Source of the DNA: Solirubrum koreensis
GTDB lineage: Bacteria; Bacteroidota; Bacteroidia; Cytophagales; Hymenobacteraceae
NCBI RefSeq assembly: GCF_039541855.1
Contig: NZ_BAABHA010000008.1
Span: forward strand, 1 to 64,000
Length of the DNA stretch: 64,000 nucleotides
Reading direction: 5' to 3'
The notes below the pieces were generated by a model. It made no database searches and had not been told where the DNA came from. It worked only from the letters and a program-made list of their open reading frames with translations. The position numbers and the translations under genes were made by a program. Below, piece by piece: positions 51,397 to 60,760 of the stretch (the stretch's first letter is position 1; the number at the start of each line of letters is the position of its first letter).

Positions 51397-54300
51397 AACT
51401 CTGGGGAATTTTCTGCTTTGAGCTGGCTTATCACCGGCGGCGCCCGGCAACTTGGGTGTACCTAGCCGCTTTTCTGGGCTTGGCCACCTGGGTTACTTCC
51501 GGCTTTGTGGGCGACGCCCGCGAAGGCGGCTTTCACTTTAACGCGCCCCTGCTGGTGGCGGCCGTTACCGTTATTACCAGCTTAATCGGGCTGCTGGTTA
51601 CCGCTGCACTGGCCAGCGAAGCTGCTACCCGCGACCTGCAAACCCGCCTAGCGCCGCTGCACTACACCGTGCCCGTGAGCAAAGCCACCTACCTGGGCGG
51701 CCGCCTACTGGGCGCCGTTGCCGTGAATGCGCTGTTGCTGGCGGCCGTGCCGCTGGCTATGCTGGTGGTTGCCCGCTTGCTGAAACTGGAGCCCGAGCTG
51801 ATCGGCCCCTTTCGGCCGGGTGCCTACCTAAGCGCCTACTTGCTGCTGGCCTTACCGAACGCCGTGGTGAGTACCACGCTGCTGTTTGGCGTGGCGGTGC
51901 TCAGCCGGCGCGTAATGCCCGCCTACGCCGGGGCGGTGGTGTTGTTTGTGCTCAGCTTGGTCAGCAAAGAATTCATTGCCGATCATTTGGGCCAGTGGAC
52001 CTTGGGCAAACACCTCGACCCCATGGGTTTCACGGTGCTAAGTGCACTCTGGCACAGCTGGTCTCCGGCGCAAAAGAACACGCATTTAGTGGGACTGGGC
52101 GACGGTTTGCTTACCAATCGGCTGCTGTGGCTGGGCCTGGCTTTGGGCACCCTGGCCCTGGCGTACCTGCGTTTCCGCTTTGCGCACCACGCTCCCGGCA
52201 AAAGCTGGCTTGCCCGCATCCGCCAACGTTTCACACCTCACTCGGCCGAAGCAATGCCCACTCGGGAGCCAGTCCGATTTTATCCGTTGGTGCCGCGCGC
52301 TTCCGCGCCTGCCGTGCCCGCTGCTACCGGTGTTACGCGCGCGCTCCAGGTGCTGGGTGTGGCGCGGCATTCCTTGCAGGCTATCCTAACCGGTTGGGGC
52401 GCCTTGGTAGTGCCGGTGCTGGCGGTGGGGCTGGTTTTGTTGGGCCCCGAGCTGCTGGAGGAAGAATTGGGCACGCCCAGCTTGCTTACCACCGGCCGCA
52501 TAAGCACCCTCACCGGACACCTGATCATTCGATTAATGGTTGCGGCCCTCACCACCATGTACGCGGGCAAACTGGTGTGGCAGGAACGCGAAGCCGGCCT
52601 GAGCGAACTAGCCGATACCGCACCGGTGCCCAGCTGGGTGCTGTACACGGGCAAGTTCTTAGGGCTAGCGCTGCTGCTGGCTGGTCTACAGGTCTTGTTT
52701 ATGGCCGGCGGCATGCTCATGCAAGCCCTGGACGGGTACTTCCGCTTCGAAGTGGGCTTGTACCTGCGCCTGCTGTTTGGGCTGCGGCTGGCCGATAACC
52801 TGTTGTTTGCGGTGCCGGCCTTTGCCGGGCACGTGCTGGTGCGCGACAAGTATGTGGGTCATCTGCTGGTGTTCCTGCTCTACCTGTTCACGGCCTTTGC
52901 CGAGCAGCTGGGCGTCGGGCATCACCTGCTGGCCTACGGCTCCGACCCTGGCTGGCGGTATTCTGCCATGAACGGCTTTGGTACCAGCCTCGGCCCCTGG
53001 CTGTGGTTTAAGCTGTACTGGTTTGGCTGGGCTTTGCTGCTCGGTATGGTGCTGATGCTGTTCTGGACGCGCGGACGGGAACCGAGCCTCGGCTGGCGGC
53101 TCCGGCTGGCGCGCCGCCGCTTCACGCCTGGCATTGCTGCGGCAACGCTGGGCGCGGGAGTACTGGTAGTGCTCAGCGGCGGGTTCATTTTCTATAACAC
53201 CAACGTGCTGAACCATTACCGGCCCGAAGCCGCGCAACACCAACACAAAGCCGAATTCGAACGCCGTTACGGTGGGTACCGCAACGTGCCGCAGCCGGTG
53301 CTCACCGGTACCCGGCTCCATGTAGAGCTGTATCCGCAACAGGCCCGGGCGCAAGTGCGCGGCACCTACCGGCTCGTTAACCAAAGCCACGTTGCCATCG
53401 ACTCCATTCACGTGGTTTCACACCCCGAGGTGCGTACCCAAGCCCTCAGCTGCGACCGGCCCACGCGCCTGGCGTTGGCCGACGAAACGCAGGGCTACCA
53501 TATTCTGGCCCTTTACCAGCCCCTGCAGCCCGGCGACACGCTGCGTTTGCACTTCGAGCAGCACATTGGCACCGTGGGTTTTGCCAATTCACCCGGTAGT
53601 ATAGGCGTGGTGCCCAACGGCACCTGGCTCGAGAAGGACTGGCTGCCCGCCGTTGGCTACCAGCCGAGCCGCGAGCTGCACAACGCCGGTCTGCGCCGGC
53701 AGCAGGGCTTGCCGGTGCGCCCGGCCATACGCTCGGTACACGATGCAGCGGGGAGGCAAAGCGCCAGGGGCCGGGAGCGAATCGACTTCGAGGCCACCAT
53801 TGGTACCGACGCCGACCAAACGGCCGTGGCGCCCGGGGCGCTGCGCCGCAGCTGGCAGGAACGAGGGCGACGCTATTTCCATTACGCCACCCAAGCACCC
53901 ATTCGCAACATTTACGCCCTGTTTTCGGGCCGTTACGCCACGCACGAGGCGCAGTGGCAAAACGTCCCGATTCAGGTTCTCTACCACCCCGGTCACGCCC
54001 ACCTTGTGCCGCGCCTCGTGCGCAGCGCGCAAGCCTCGCTGGCGCACTACAGCCAGCACTTCGGACCTTACCCGCTCGGCCAGCTGCGGCTGGTGGAAAC
54101 CCCGGGGGCCAGCGGCGGCATGCGCCTCACGGCCTATTCGGGCACTATTATGTACACCGAAGGCTTTGCCCTCACCAATCCCGGCAACGACCCGCGGCAC
54201 CTGGACCTGCCCTTTGCCGTAATGGCGCACGAGGTTGCGCACTTGTGGTGGGGCCACCAGGTAGTGCCCGCCTACGTGGAGGGTGGCGCTCTGCTCACCG

Positions 54301-55013
54301 AAAGCCTGGCCTGGTACAGCGCCCTGAACGTGGTGGAAGCTTCCGACGGCCCCGAGCGCCTCGCCCACCTCATGCACATGATGCGGCGCGAATACCTCAC
54401 GCCGCGCGAAAGTGCCGCCGTACCTCTGCTACGCGCCACCGACCATTTCGACGTGTACCGCCGGGGCCCTTTCGCCATGTACGCCCTGCGCGAGTACCTC
54501 GGCCACGACCAGGTGAACGGCGCCCTGCGGCAGCTGCTTCGTAAGCACGGTTCAGGCCGCCCGCCCTATCCTGTTTCCCTCGACTTGTACAACGAACTGC
54601 AAGCCGCTACCCCCGATTCGCTTCGGTACTTAGTGAAAGACCTGCTGGCCGCCAACACATTCTGGGAGTTGAAAGCCATCAAGGCCCACGTTGAGCCTGC
54701 GGGTGCTACTAGCTGGCGACTCAGTTTGACCATCAACGCCCGGAAGGTAACCGTAGACAGCGCAGGCCAGGAAACCCAGGTTCCGCTGAATGACTTCGTG
54801 GAAGTGGGCGTGTATGCCGCCGGTGAAAACGGTGACCAAGGCCGGGAATTATACCGGCGTCAGCACCAAATCCAAGCCGGAACCCAAACCCTGACGGTAA
54901 CCCTCCCGCACAAACCCGCAAGTGCCGGCATCGACCCGCGCCGTTTGCTCATCGACCGGAACATAGATGATAATTTCCAGCAGATAAAGTCAGAGCAAGC
55001 GCGTAGCCTTTAA
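51393..55013 (+). CDS. ABC-2-type permease fused to an M1 aminopeptidase domain
   Basis: 1206 residues. The first 600 hold about twelve membrane segments in two six-helix sets (first near 15-250, second near 335-600), as if two ABC-2 permeases were joined. After a last membrane segment (about 585-605) comes a periplasmic M1 peptidase part: a beta-sandwich (LHVELYPQQARAQVRGTYRLVNQ), GGMRLTAYSG (about 907, in the place of GAMEN), zinc motif HEVAHLWWGH (about 945-949) and LLTESLAWYSALN (about 968, third ligand Glu). So a zinc site is complete. Substrate is unknown; the neighbouring LytTR pair suggests peptide-stress export with trimming. Confidence 0.9.
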   Translation: MKLWGIFCFELAYHRRRPATWVYLAAFLGLATWVTSGFVGDAREGGFHFNAPLLVAAVTVITSLIGLLVTAALASEAATRDLQTRLAPLHYTVPVSKATYLGGRLLGAVAVNALLLAAVPLAMLVVARLLKLEPELIGPFRPGAYLSAYLLLALPNAVVSTTLLFGVAVLSRRVMPAYAGAVVLFVLSLVSKEFIADHLGQWTLGKHLDPMGFTVLSALWHSWSPAQKNTHLVGLGDGLLTNRLLWLGLALGTLALAYLRFRFAHHAPGKSWLARIRQRFTPHSAEAMPTREPVRFYPLVPRASAPAVPAATGVTRALQVLGVARHSLQAILTGWGALVVPVLAVGLVLLGPELLEEELGTPSLLTTGRISTLTGHLIIRLMVAALTTMYAGKLVWQEREAGLSELADTAPVPSWVLYTGKFLGLALLLAGLQVLFMAGGMLMQALDGYFRFEVGLYLRLLFGLRLADNLLFAVPAFAGHVLVRDKYVGHLLVFLLYLFTAFAEQLGVGHHLLAYGSDPGWRYSAMNGFGTSLGPWLWFKLYWFGWALLLGMVLMLFWTRGREPSLGWRLRLARRRFTPGIAAATLGAGVLVVLSGGFIFYNTNVLNHYRPEAAQHQHKAEFERRYGGYRNVPQPVLTGTRLHVELYPQQARAQVRGTYRLVNQSHVAIDSIHVVSHPEVRTQALSCDRPTRLALADETQGYHILALYQPLQPGDTLRLHFEQHIGTVGFANSPGSIGVVPNGTWLEKDWLPAVGYQPSRELHNAGLRRQQGLPVRPAIRSVHDAAGRQSARGRERIDFEATIGTDADQTAVAPGALRRSWQERGRRYFHYATQAPIRNIYALFSGRYATHEAQWQNVPIQVLYHPGHAHLVPRLVRSAQASLAHYSQHFGPYPLGQLRLVETPGASGGMRLTAYSGTIMYTEGFALTNPGNDPRHLDLPFAVMAHEVAHLWWGHQVVPAYVEGGALLTESLAWYSALNVVEASDGPERLAHLMHMMRREYLTPRESAAVPLLRATDHFDVYRRGPFAMYALREYLGHDQVNGALRQLLRKHGSGRPPYPVSLDLYNELQAATPDSLRYLVKDLLAANTFWELKAIKAHVEPAGATSWRLSLTINARKVTVDSAGQETQVPLNDFVEVGVYAAGENGDQGRELYRRQHQIQAGTQTLTVTLPHKPASAGIDPRRLLIDRNIDDNFQQIKSEQARSL

Positions 55014-55399
55014 GGATAGCCCCTGTGGCCTAGTCTTGGTCAGGGGGCCTCCAAGAGTTACTGCTTCAAGCGCATGTATTCTTTGCGGATATTTTTTCGA
55101 AAAAAATCCAAACAAAATTGTGGCTTCATAAGTATTGATGCTGGATTCCCAAAACGGGAATTCCGCACCGATACCAACGGGCACCAGCAGGACTGGGCAG
55201 TTGATGCCCAGCCACGGCAAGGCCCCGTTGACATACGCTACCGCTTCCATTAGCGAAAACCTATACCTCCGCGTAGCAGGTTAGCGTGCTTGCGCCGGCT
55301 TAGCAACACCGTATCCGCATTGATACGTGGCCGCTAACCGGCAAGGCAAGTCCTTCCGAAGATCCACAATTCTCGTTTTCGAGGCTTTTTCTTTCTCCA
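55014..55399. other. intergenic stretch
   Basis: No supported gene; a minus frame at 54990-55250 has no recognisable domain. AT-richer than the flanking genes. It contains the upstream region of the small secreted protein. Confidence 0.4.
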
Positions 55400-55852
55400 A
55401 TGAAACATTTCTGCTCCCTATTGGCTCTGGCTCTCTTTTTCGGCTCGAACTCAGCCATGGCTCAAACGGAAACGGCTCAGCTGACCGGTTCACTGGAAAC
55501 AGATACGGAAACCATGTCCGTTGCCGGCTCGGCTAAACGCTTGGCCTGCTCACAGCTGGAAGGCCGGGTGCTCAACGCCGAAGGTAAGCCCCTGATTGGC
55601 GCAACCTTACTGGTAAAAGGCACGCAGTACATAACCATTACCGATCAGGATGGCCGATTTAAGCTGGAAGCGCCTGTTCAGGAAAAGCAAATACTCACGG
55701 TGGAAGCAGCCGGTTACACGCCCCTGCTGCTGCCCTTAGCGTCGTGCTCTTTACCCGATTTAACGCTGGAGCGCGACGCTTCCACGCGCATTAAGCGCAG
55801 CGGCAAGCGCGCCGGGCAAGTTACCCGTGTTGGCGACGCCTTCCTGCAATAA
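55400..55852 (+). CDS. secreted carboxypeptidase-regulatory-like domain protein
   Basis: 150 residues. Signal peptide MKHFCSLLALALFFGSNSAMAQ. Residues about 50-130 form a single CarboxypepD_reg-like beta-sandwich: LEGRVLNAEGKPLIGATLLVKGTQYITITDQDGRFKLEAP, EKQILTVEAAGYTPLLLPL. In Bacteroidota this domain usually sits at the front of TonB-dependent receptors; here it stands alone, followed by a basic tail (TRIKRSGKRAGQV). Function unknown; possibly a surface or periplasmic binding module. Confidence 0.8.
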   Translation: MKHFCSLLALALFFGSNSAMAQTETAQLTGSLETDTETMSVAGSAKRLACSQLEGRVLNAEGKPLIGATLLVKGTQYITITDQDGRFKLEAPVQEKQILTVEAAGYTPLLLPLASCSLPDLTLERDASTRIKRSGKRAGQVTRVGDAFLQ

Positions 55853-55863
55853 ATTGTATTTCC

Positions 55864-55919
55864 CTGCTTTGCCCTCGGCGTAACCTGCTACCTAGCAGAT
55901 TTCGCCGAGGGCAAAGCAG
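55864..55919. terminator. terminator-like hairpin
   Basis: CTGCTTTGCCCTCGGCG (55864-55880) pairs perfectly with 55903-55919; the loop holds a second small hairpin CTGCTA/TAGCAG. There is no clear T tract. It lies 11 bp after the stop of the secreted protein. Confidence 0.55.
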
Positions 55920-56221
55920 CTTACACCAAGTTCGTTTAACCTGATTTTAATGCGCTAAACGGCCTTCTACCATACCTAGTAGCCCATTTAGCGTGTGGGC
56001 CGTGGGCATTGAATTATCTAAAGATTCTAATACTTAAAAATCGTGGTAGGCCTGCGCTTATTTTAAAGAAGGAAAGCCAACCTTCAACGAGTTTATTCCC
56101 GCTTTGAGCGAAACTTTCCCGTTATGGGAATGTTTTATTTCAGCTTTACAGGACTTTTCTAATTCAGGACTGCCATACGGCTCCCTTTGGTCGAGCCCCA
56201 AACCACGTTTTTTTCAGAATA
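55920..56221. other. intergenic stretch upstream of the envelope redox operon
   Basis: AT-rich, no gene. No FNR-like TGATnnnnATCA box or exact -7 element was found by eye. Confidence 0.4.
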
Positions 56222-56611
56222 ATGCAAAAAGCTCTACTCAGTACTGTGACCAAAGTCATCAGTGGCGCGTCTCTGGGCCTGCTTGTTTTGGTGTCGGCTT
56301 GTAGCTATTCCAACGGCGGCGACCCGGCTCCTTGCAATGACCCGACGCCGGTGACTTATGCGGGCGTTATATCCCCCATTTTCGACACCAACTGCCGCTC
56401 CTGCCACGGCGCCGGAGTTTACCAGACCTTAGGCGGCGGCAACGATTACAGTAGTTACCAAGCCATTAAAAACCAGTCGGCGCGGCTCATTCTGGGCTGC
56501 ATCTCGCACGAAGCTGGCTACAACCCCATGCCCAAAGGCGGCGCCAAGATTTCGGCCTGCGACATTGCCCGCATCAAGTCCTGGATAGATGCCGGCCAGC
56601 CCAATAATTAA
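56222..56611 (+). CDS. small cytochrome c-like lipoprotein
   Basis: 129 residues. Signal peptide with lipobox (LVSAC, Cys27). The haem motif CRSCH (Cys58, Cys61, His62) is preceded by YAGVISPIFDTNC, a pattern of the single-haem cytochromes related to Planctomycetes-type cytochrome C domains. NPMPKGG near 100 could supply the axial Met. It is a membrane-anchored electron carrier and begins a run of six closely spaced plus-strand genes. Confidence 0.85.
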   Translation: MQKALLSTVTKVISGASLGLLVLVSACSYSNGGDPAPCNDPTPVTYAGVISPIFDTNCRSCHGAGVYQTLGGGNDYSSYQAIKNQSARLILGCISHEAGYNPMPKGGAKISACDIARIKSWIDAGQPNN

Positions 56612-56636
56612 GCGGGCTGAGCCAAGCACACGTGCT

Positions 56637-57245
56637 ATGAAACCGGGACCGGTCTGCTACTTATTGGGCTTGCTGTTGGTGCTGCTGGTTGTTTCGCAAC
56701 CGGGCTGGGCGCAGGCTAAGTACATGACCAAAACGGGCCGGGTTAGCTTCTTCTCCACCAGCATCATCGAGGACATCGAAGCCCACAACACAGCGGTGGC
56801 AGCGGTGCTGGACCTGGGAACGGGCCAAATGGCGTTTTCCGCCCCCATTAAAGAGTTTACGTTCAAGCGCAGCCTAATGCAGGAGCACTTTAACGAGAAC
56901 TACATGGAGTCGGGGAAATTCCCGCGGGCTACGTTCACGGGACGTTTTACGGGCGCCGACGCGGCCATGCTGGCCAAATCGGGCAGCCACCCGGTGCAGG
57001 TAGAGGGTACGCTCACGCTGCACGGCGTGGCCAAGCACGTAAAGGTGGCCGGCACCATGGAACAGAAAAACGGGCAGGTTCTCGCCTTCGCTTTTTTCAG
57101 CGTGGCCCCGGCCGATTACGGCATTGATATTCCCATGCTGGTGCGCGAGAACATTGCCAAGATTGTAAGCATCAAAGTAAGCCTGACCTGCGACCCCGCG
57201 GCAGGAAACGCGGCGCCGTTACCCAGCGCCACCAATTCCAACTGA
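56637..57245 (+). CDS. YceI-family periplasmic protein
   Basis: 202 residues from ATG 56637 (25 bp after the previous stop). Signal peptide ending QPGWAQA. YceI lipocalin-like marks: GRVSFFSTSIIEDIEAHN, the start of the barrel, ESGKFPRATFTGRF and VEGTLTLHGVAKHVKVAGTM. YceI proteins bind isoprenoid-type ligands such as polyprenyl quinones in a hydrophobic barrel. With cytochrome and barrel genes on either side, a role in envelope redox or lipid handling is inferred. Confidence 0.9.
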   Translation: MKPGPVCYLLGLLLVLLVVSQPGWAQAKYMTKTGRVSFFSTSIIEDIEAHNTAVAAVLDLGTGQMAFSAPIKEFTFKRSLMQEHFNENYMESGKFPRATFTGRFTGADAAMLAKSGSHPVQVEGTLTLHGVAKHVKVAGTMEQKNGQVLAFAFFSVAPADYGIDIPMLVRENIAKIVSIKVSLTCDPAAGNAAPLPSATNSN

Positions 57246-57259
57246 CTTTCCGAGCGTTT

Positions 57260-58171
57260 ATGAAACCACGTCGACTCCGTTTTTCCTTTTTGCTGAGCCT
57301 GTGCGGTGCATTACTGGCCCTGGCTCCGGCGGCCCAGGCGCAGGACGACCTGCTGGGCCAGCTAGAAAAAGAAACCACCGACCCGCTTAAGCGGGAAGTG
57401 GTTACGGCTACGTTCAAGGGCAACCGCATCATCAATTCCCAATCGGTGGAAATGCCGTATGCGGGTGCCATGAGCTTCCTGATTCAGCACCGCTTTGGCA
57501 CGCTGAACAGCGGTGCGTACAACTTTTTTGGCCTCGATCAGGCCGTACTGCGCCTCGGGTTAGAATACGGCCTCTCCGACCGGTTCACGGTGGGCATTGG
57601 ACGAAGCTCACAGGAGAAAACCTTCGACGGTTTCCTGAAGTACCGCGCCCTGCGCCAGACCACCGGCCCTCGCCCGGTACCGGTAACGGTGGCGCTGGTA
57701 GCCTCATCGGCCATTACCACCCTCAAGTTCAACACTCCCGCGGAGCGCGACTTGTCCTCGCGCGTGACGTACGCCTACCAGGTGCTGATTGCCCGCAAGT
57801 TTAATGAAGGCTTGTCGGTGCAGGTGATGCCCACGCTCATCCACCGCAACTACGTAACCAGCTCCGTTGAAGACAATGACGTGTACGCCCTGGGGGCAGC
57901 CCTACGCCAGAAAATCACCAAGCGCACGGCTTTAACGGCCGACTATTACTACCTGCTCTCGGACCATACTGCCCAAAACTTTCGCAACGCCCTCGGGCTG
58001 GGCGTAGACCTGGAAACCGGCGGCCACGTGTTTCAGTTGCACGTGACCAATTCGCTGGGCATGACGGAGAAGTTCTTTGTGCCCGAAACCACCGGCCGCT
58101 TTTTCTCCGGCGACATCTACTTCGGTTTTACCGTGGCGCGCAACTTCACCATCAAGCCAGAACGGCGCTAA
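57260..58171 (+). CDS. DUF5777-family outer-membrane beta-barrel protein
   Basis: 303 residues. Signal peptide ending AAQAQD. The body alternates amphipathic strands with aromatic ends (YAGAMSFLIQHRFGTLNSGAYNFFGLDQAVLRLGLEYGLSDRFTVGIGRSSQEKTFDGFLKYRAL), typical of a 10-12-strand barrel, and matches the DUF5777 pattern as far as can be judged by eye. These proteins occur beside YceI and cytochrome genes in Bacteroidota. The start is 14 bp after the YceI gene. Function is unknown. Confidence 0.8.
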   Translation: MKPRRLRFSFLLSLCGALLALAPAAQAQDDLLGQLEKETTDPLKREVVTATFKGNRIINSQSVEMPYAGAMSFLIQHRFGTLNSGAYNFFGLDQAVLRLGLEYGLSDRFTVGIGRSSQEKTFDGFLKYRALRQTTGPRPVPVTVALVASSAITTLKFNTPAERDLSSRVTYAYQVLIARKFNEGLSVQVMPTLIHRNYVTSSVEDNDVYALGAALRQKITKRTALTADYYYLLSDHTAQNFRNALGLGVDLETGGHVFQLHVTNSLGMTEKFFVPETTGRFFSGDIYFGFTVARNFTIKPERR

Positions 58172-58181
58172 GTTTTTCTTC

Positions 58182-58613
58182 GTGCTTACCAAGCCTTTTT
58201 ACCGCCGGCGCCGCTGGTTGGCCGGCGCAGCCATGGCCGCAGCCCTGTTTACGTGGAGTAGTTGGGAAGAGCCCAGCCTGCACGAATACGCCCCACCCAC
58301 TGAATTTATTACCCTGAGCGCTCCGGCGCTGCAGGAAGGTCCGGCGGCAGTGCAGCTTCAGGCGCGGGCCCAAGCCCTGCCCGGCGTTACCGCTTGCGCG
58401 CTGCGCCCGCAGAAGCAGCTGCTCACGGTGGCCTACAACCCCGAGCGCCTAAGCGCAGCGGAGCTGTGCCGGGAGTTGGGCAACCTGCGTCCCTTGCCCG
58501 TAGCCGCACCCGACCCGGCCGGGCGGCAGTGCCCGGTGCCGCCCGGTTACGTGCAGGCCATGGAGCGCGTGCGCTTCGCGCTGAACCTGCGCCGACTGTA
58601 CGTATCCATCTGA
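58182..58613 (+). CDS. membrane-anchored HMA-like protein without the CxxC motif
   Basis: 143 residues from GTG 58182, 10 bp after the barrel gene; no ATG fits. One N-terminal membrane segment (RRRRWLAGAAMAAALFTW) is followed by a periplasmic domain. Residues about 55-100 (VQLQARAQALPGVTACALRPQKQLLTVAYNPERLSAAELCREL) follow the heavy-metal-associated fold (beta-alpha-beta with LPGV..V.V.YNP), but the CxxC metal site is missing; single Cys residues lie nearby. It may bind a metal or haem differently, or act as a scaffold. The function is not known. Confidence 0.65.
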   Translation: MLTKPFYRRRRWLAGAAMAAALFTWSSWEEPSLHEYAPPTEFITLSAPALQEGPAAVQLQARAQALPGVTACALRPQKQLLTVAYNPERLSAAELCRELGNLRPLPVAAPDPAGRQCPVPPGYVQAMERVRFALNLRRLYVSI

Positions 58614-58643
58614 TTTCCTCTTACTCCACTTTACTCCTTCCCT

Positions 58644-59126
58644 ATGAAGCGTTCCTTACTCTTCGTTAGCCTGCTAACCGGCACCCTGCTGCTTAACTCC
58701 TGCGGCAAGCAAGAAGAAACCCCCAAGCTGTACGACCGCCTGGGCAAAACCGAGGGCATTGCCAAGATTGTTGACGGCCTGATTGCGAACGTGGGCGCCG
58801 AGTGCGGCACCCCTAACTCGCTGCTTTTCCGCACGCACGAAGCCCTGCTCGAATCGACCAAGCCCGGCTCTACCGACCCCAACCGCCTGCAGCGCCTGCG
58901 CAACCACTTCATCGACCAAGTGGGTGAGGCCACCGGCGGCCCGCTCACTTACAAGGGCCAAAGCATGCTGTCGGCACACACGGGCATGGCCATTACCCAT
59001 GCTGAGTTTGCCGTGTGGCGCACCCAGCTGGAGGCTTCGTTGAACAGCAACGGCGTATCGGAAGCCGACAAAGCCGAGCTTTACCTCATCATCGACAAAA
59101 TGCATAACGACGTGGTAGGCCACTAA
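58644..59126 (+). CDS. lipoprotein truncated haemoglobin (group I-like)
   Basis: 160 residues. Signal peptide with lipobox (LLLNSC, Cys20), so it is anchored in an envelope membrane. The globin part begins YDRLGKTEGIAKIVDGLI (helix A/B), continues with NHFIDQVGEATGGPLTYKG and has the proximal His112 in SMLSAHTGMAIT, the group I truncated globin pattern. Most truncated globins are cytoplasmic; an exported, lipid-anchored one is unusual. It belongs to the run of envelope redox genes and may bind NO, O2 or sulfide, or carry electrons. Confidence 0.85.
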   Translation: MKRSLLFVSLLTGTLLLNSCGKQEETPKLYDRLGKTEGIAKIVDGLIANVGAECGTPNSLLFRTHEALLESTKPGSTDPNRLQRLRNHFIDQVGEATGGPLTYKGQSMLSAHTGMAITHAEFAVWRTQLEASLNSNGVSEADKAELYLIIDKMHNDVVGH

Positions 59127-59134
59127 TTGGCTGA

Positions 59135-59171
59135 CCCGGCACCGCCTACAAATTCTGTCGGCGGTGCCGGG
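59135..59171. terminator. terminator-like hairpin after the globin gene
   Basis: CCCGGCACCGCC (59135-59146) and GGCGGTGCCGGG (59160-59171) are perfect 12-bp arms with a 13-nt loop. There is no T tract. It sits 8 bp after the globin stop. Confidence 0.55.
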
Positions 59172-59213
59172 CTGCCGAGTGCCCTTACCCTCGATTTCAA
59201 CTTCTTTTGCCCC

Positions 59214-60494
59214 ATGCACCAGCCATTTAAGGCCGTCAGTTTAACCCATAAGCACGCCCCTTTGGCCGTGCGGGAGCTGCTGTCGCTCGACGAAGCTGCG
59301 TGCCGCCGCTTATTGGGCGTGCTGCACAACGAGCTGGGTTTGCAGGACGTGCTTGTGCTGAGCACCTGCAACCGCACGGAAGTATATTACAGTGCCCCGC
59401 ACGACTGCCGCGACGCCATTGTGGCGGCTTTGTGCCGGGTGCAGGGCTTGGAAGCGAATCCGCAATTCCCCGGCTTTTTTCAATCCCTGCCTACAGCAGC
59501 GGCCGCCGCGGAACACCTGTTTGAAGTGGCCATGGGCCTGGACGCGCAAATCGTTGGCGACCAGCAAATCAGCAACCAGGTGAAGCGCGCCTATCAGTGG
59601 GCCGTGGATGAACAAGCGGCCGGCCCGTTTCTGCACCGGCTGCTGCACACCGTGTTTTTCGCTCACAAGCGCGTGGAGCAGGAAACCAGTTTCCGCGACG
59701 GAGCTGCCTCCACCTCATACGCCACGCTGGAGCTGGTAACCCGACTTACGGCACACCTGCCAGCCCCCAGGGTGTTGGTGGTGGGCACGGGGGAAATAGG
59801 CGCCGATACCTGCCGGCATTTCGGCGCCAGCCGCCATTTCCCGCACGTAACCGTGTGCAACCGCACGCGGGAGGCCGCCGAAGTCATTGCTGCCGAGTGC
59901 GGTTTGCAGGTGCTGGACTTTGCCGATTTAGCCCAGGGCCTGCAGGATGCCGATGTAATTATATCGACGGTAGCCACCAGCAAGCCACTCATTACCGAGT
60001 CCCTGGTAGCTGACCTCGATATTCTAAGCTACAAGTTCTTGGTTGATCTTTCCATGCCGCGCAGCATTGAGCCGGCCGTGGAAAACGTGCCGGGCCTGTT
60101 GCTTTATACCCTCGACGAGGTGCAAACAACCACCTCGGCCACGCTGGAACGCCGGCTGGCGGCCGTGCCCCAGGTACGCGCCATCATTGCCGATTGCCTG
60201 GCCGAATTACGCACCTGGAGCGACGAAATGCTGGTTTCACCCACCATTCAAAAGCTAAAAAACGCTCTGGAGCAGCTGCGGCAGGAAGAGGTAAGCCGCC
60301 ATTGCAAAAACCTGTCGGCTGAAGAGCTGGGCCGGGTAGAGGAACTCACCCGCTCCATGGTGCAAAAGATGCTCAAGAAGCCGGTGCTGCAACTTAAAGC
60401 CGCCTGCCAGCGGGGCGAACCAGGCCCGTTGGTAGAGGTATTAGCCGCCCTTTTCGACCTGGAGAGCCAGCCCGTCACGGCGTCGGGTTGGTAG
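59214..60494 (+). CDS. hemA: glutamyl-tRNA reductase
   Basis: 426 residues from ATG 59214. It reduces glutamyl-tRNA to glutamate-1-semialdehyde, the first step of C5 haem synthesis. Seen: nucleophile Cys52 in STCNRTE, GLDAQIVGDQQISNQVKRAYQWA, the spacer helix, the NADPH-binding VLVVGTGEIGADTCRHF, VCNRTREAAEV and VDLSMPRSIEP, and the C-terminal dimer domain. Length is normal. It lies directly behind the cytochrome/globin run, which needs haem. Confidence 0.96.
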   Translation: MHQPFKAVSLTHKHAPLAVRELLSLDEAACRRLLGVLHNELGLQDVLVLSTCNRTEVYYSAPHDCRDAIVAALCRVQGLEANPQFPGFFQSLPTAAAAAEHLFEVAMGLDAQIVGDQQISNQVKRAYQWAVDEQAAGPFLHRLLHTVFFAHKRVEQETSFRDGAASTSYATLELVTRLTAHLPAPRVLVVGTGEIGADTCRHFGASRHFPHVTVCNRTREAAEVIAAECGLQVLDFADLAQGLQDADVIISTVATSKPLITESLVADLDILSYKFLVDLSMPRSIEPAVENVPGLLLYTLDEVQTTTSATLERRLAAVPQVRAIIADCLAELRTWSDEMLVSPTIQKLKNALEQLRQEEVSRHCKNLSAEELGRVEELTRSMVQKMLKKPVLQLKAACQRGEPGPLVEVLAALFDLESQPVTASGW

Positions 60495-60760
60495 CCTGGC
60501 TTGGGCTCATTCCTGCGCATCTTGACGTAACGCGACCCTGGTACAGTCGTGTTTTTGCGGCAGAACCTCGGTTATTTCGAATGTTTCTTCTAGCGTCAAC
60601 GGCTGCGCTCCTTCAACGGTAAACCGCATTCGTGGCAAATACCCGCACGATGTTTGGCGCACGAAACTGAGCCAAAGTGTACCGGCCGCGGGTTTAGGCA
60701 GGCGGGCTTGCTTATCTTGCAGGCCGGCCTTTCAGGGCCGTATTCCCTGTTTTTGCTGCC

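Noticed and set aside
54990..55250. 86-residue minus-strand frame overlapping the end of the M1 fusion
   Set aside because: No recognisable family; its start overlaps a real gene and composition does not look coding.
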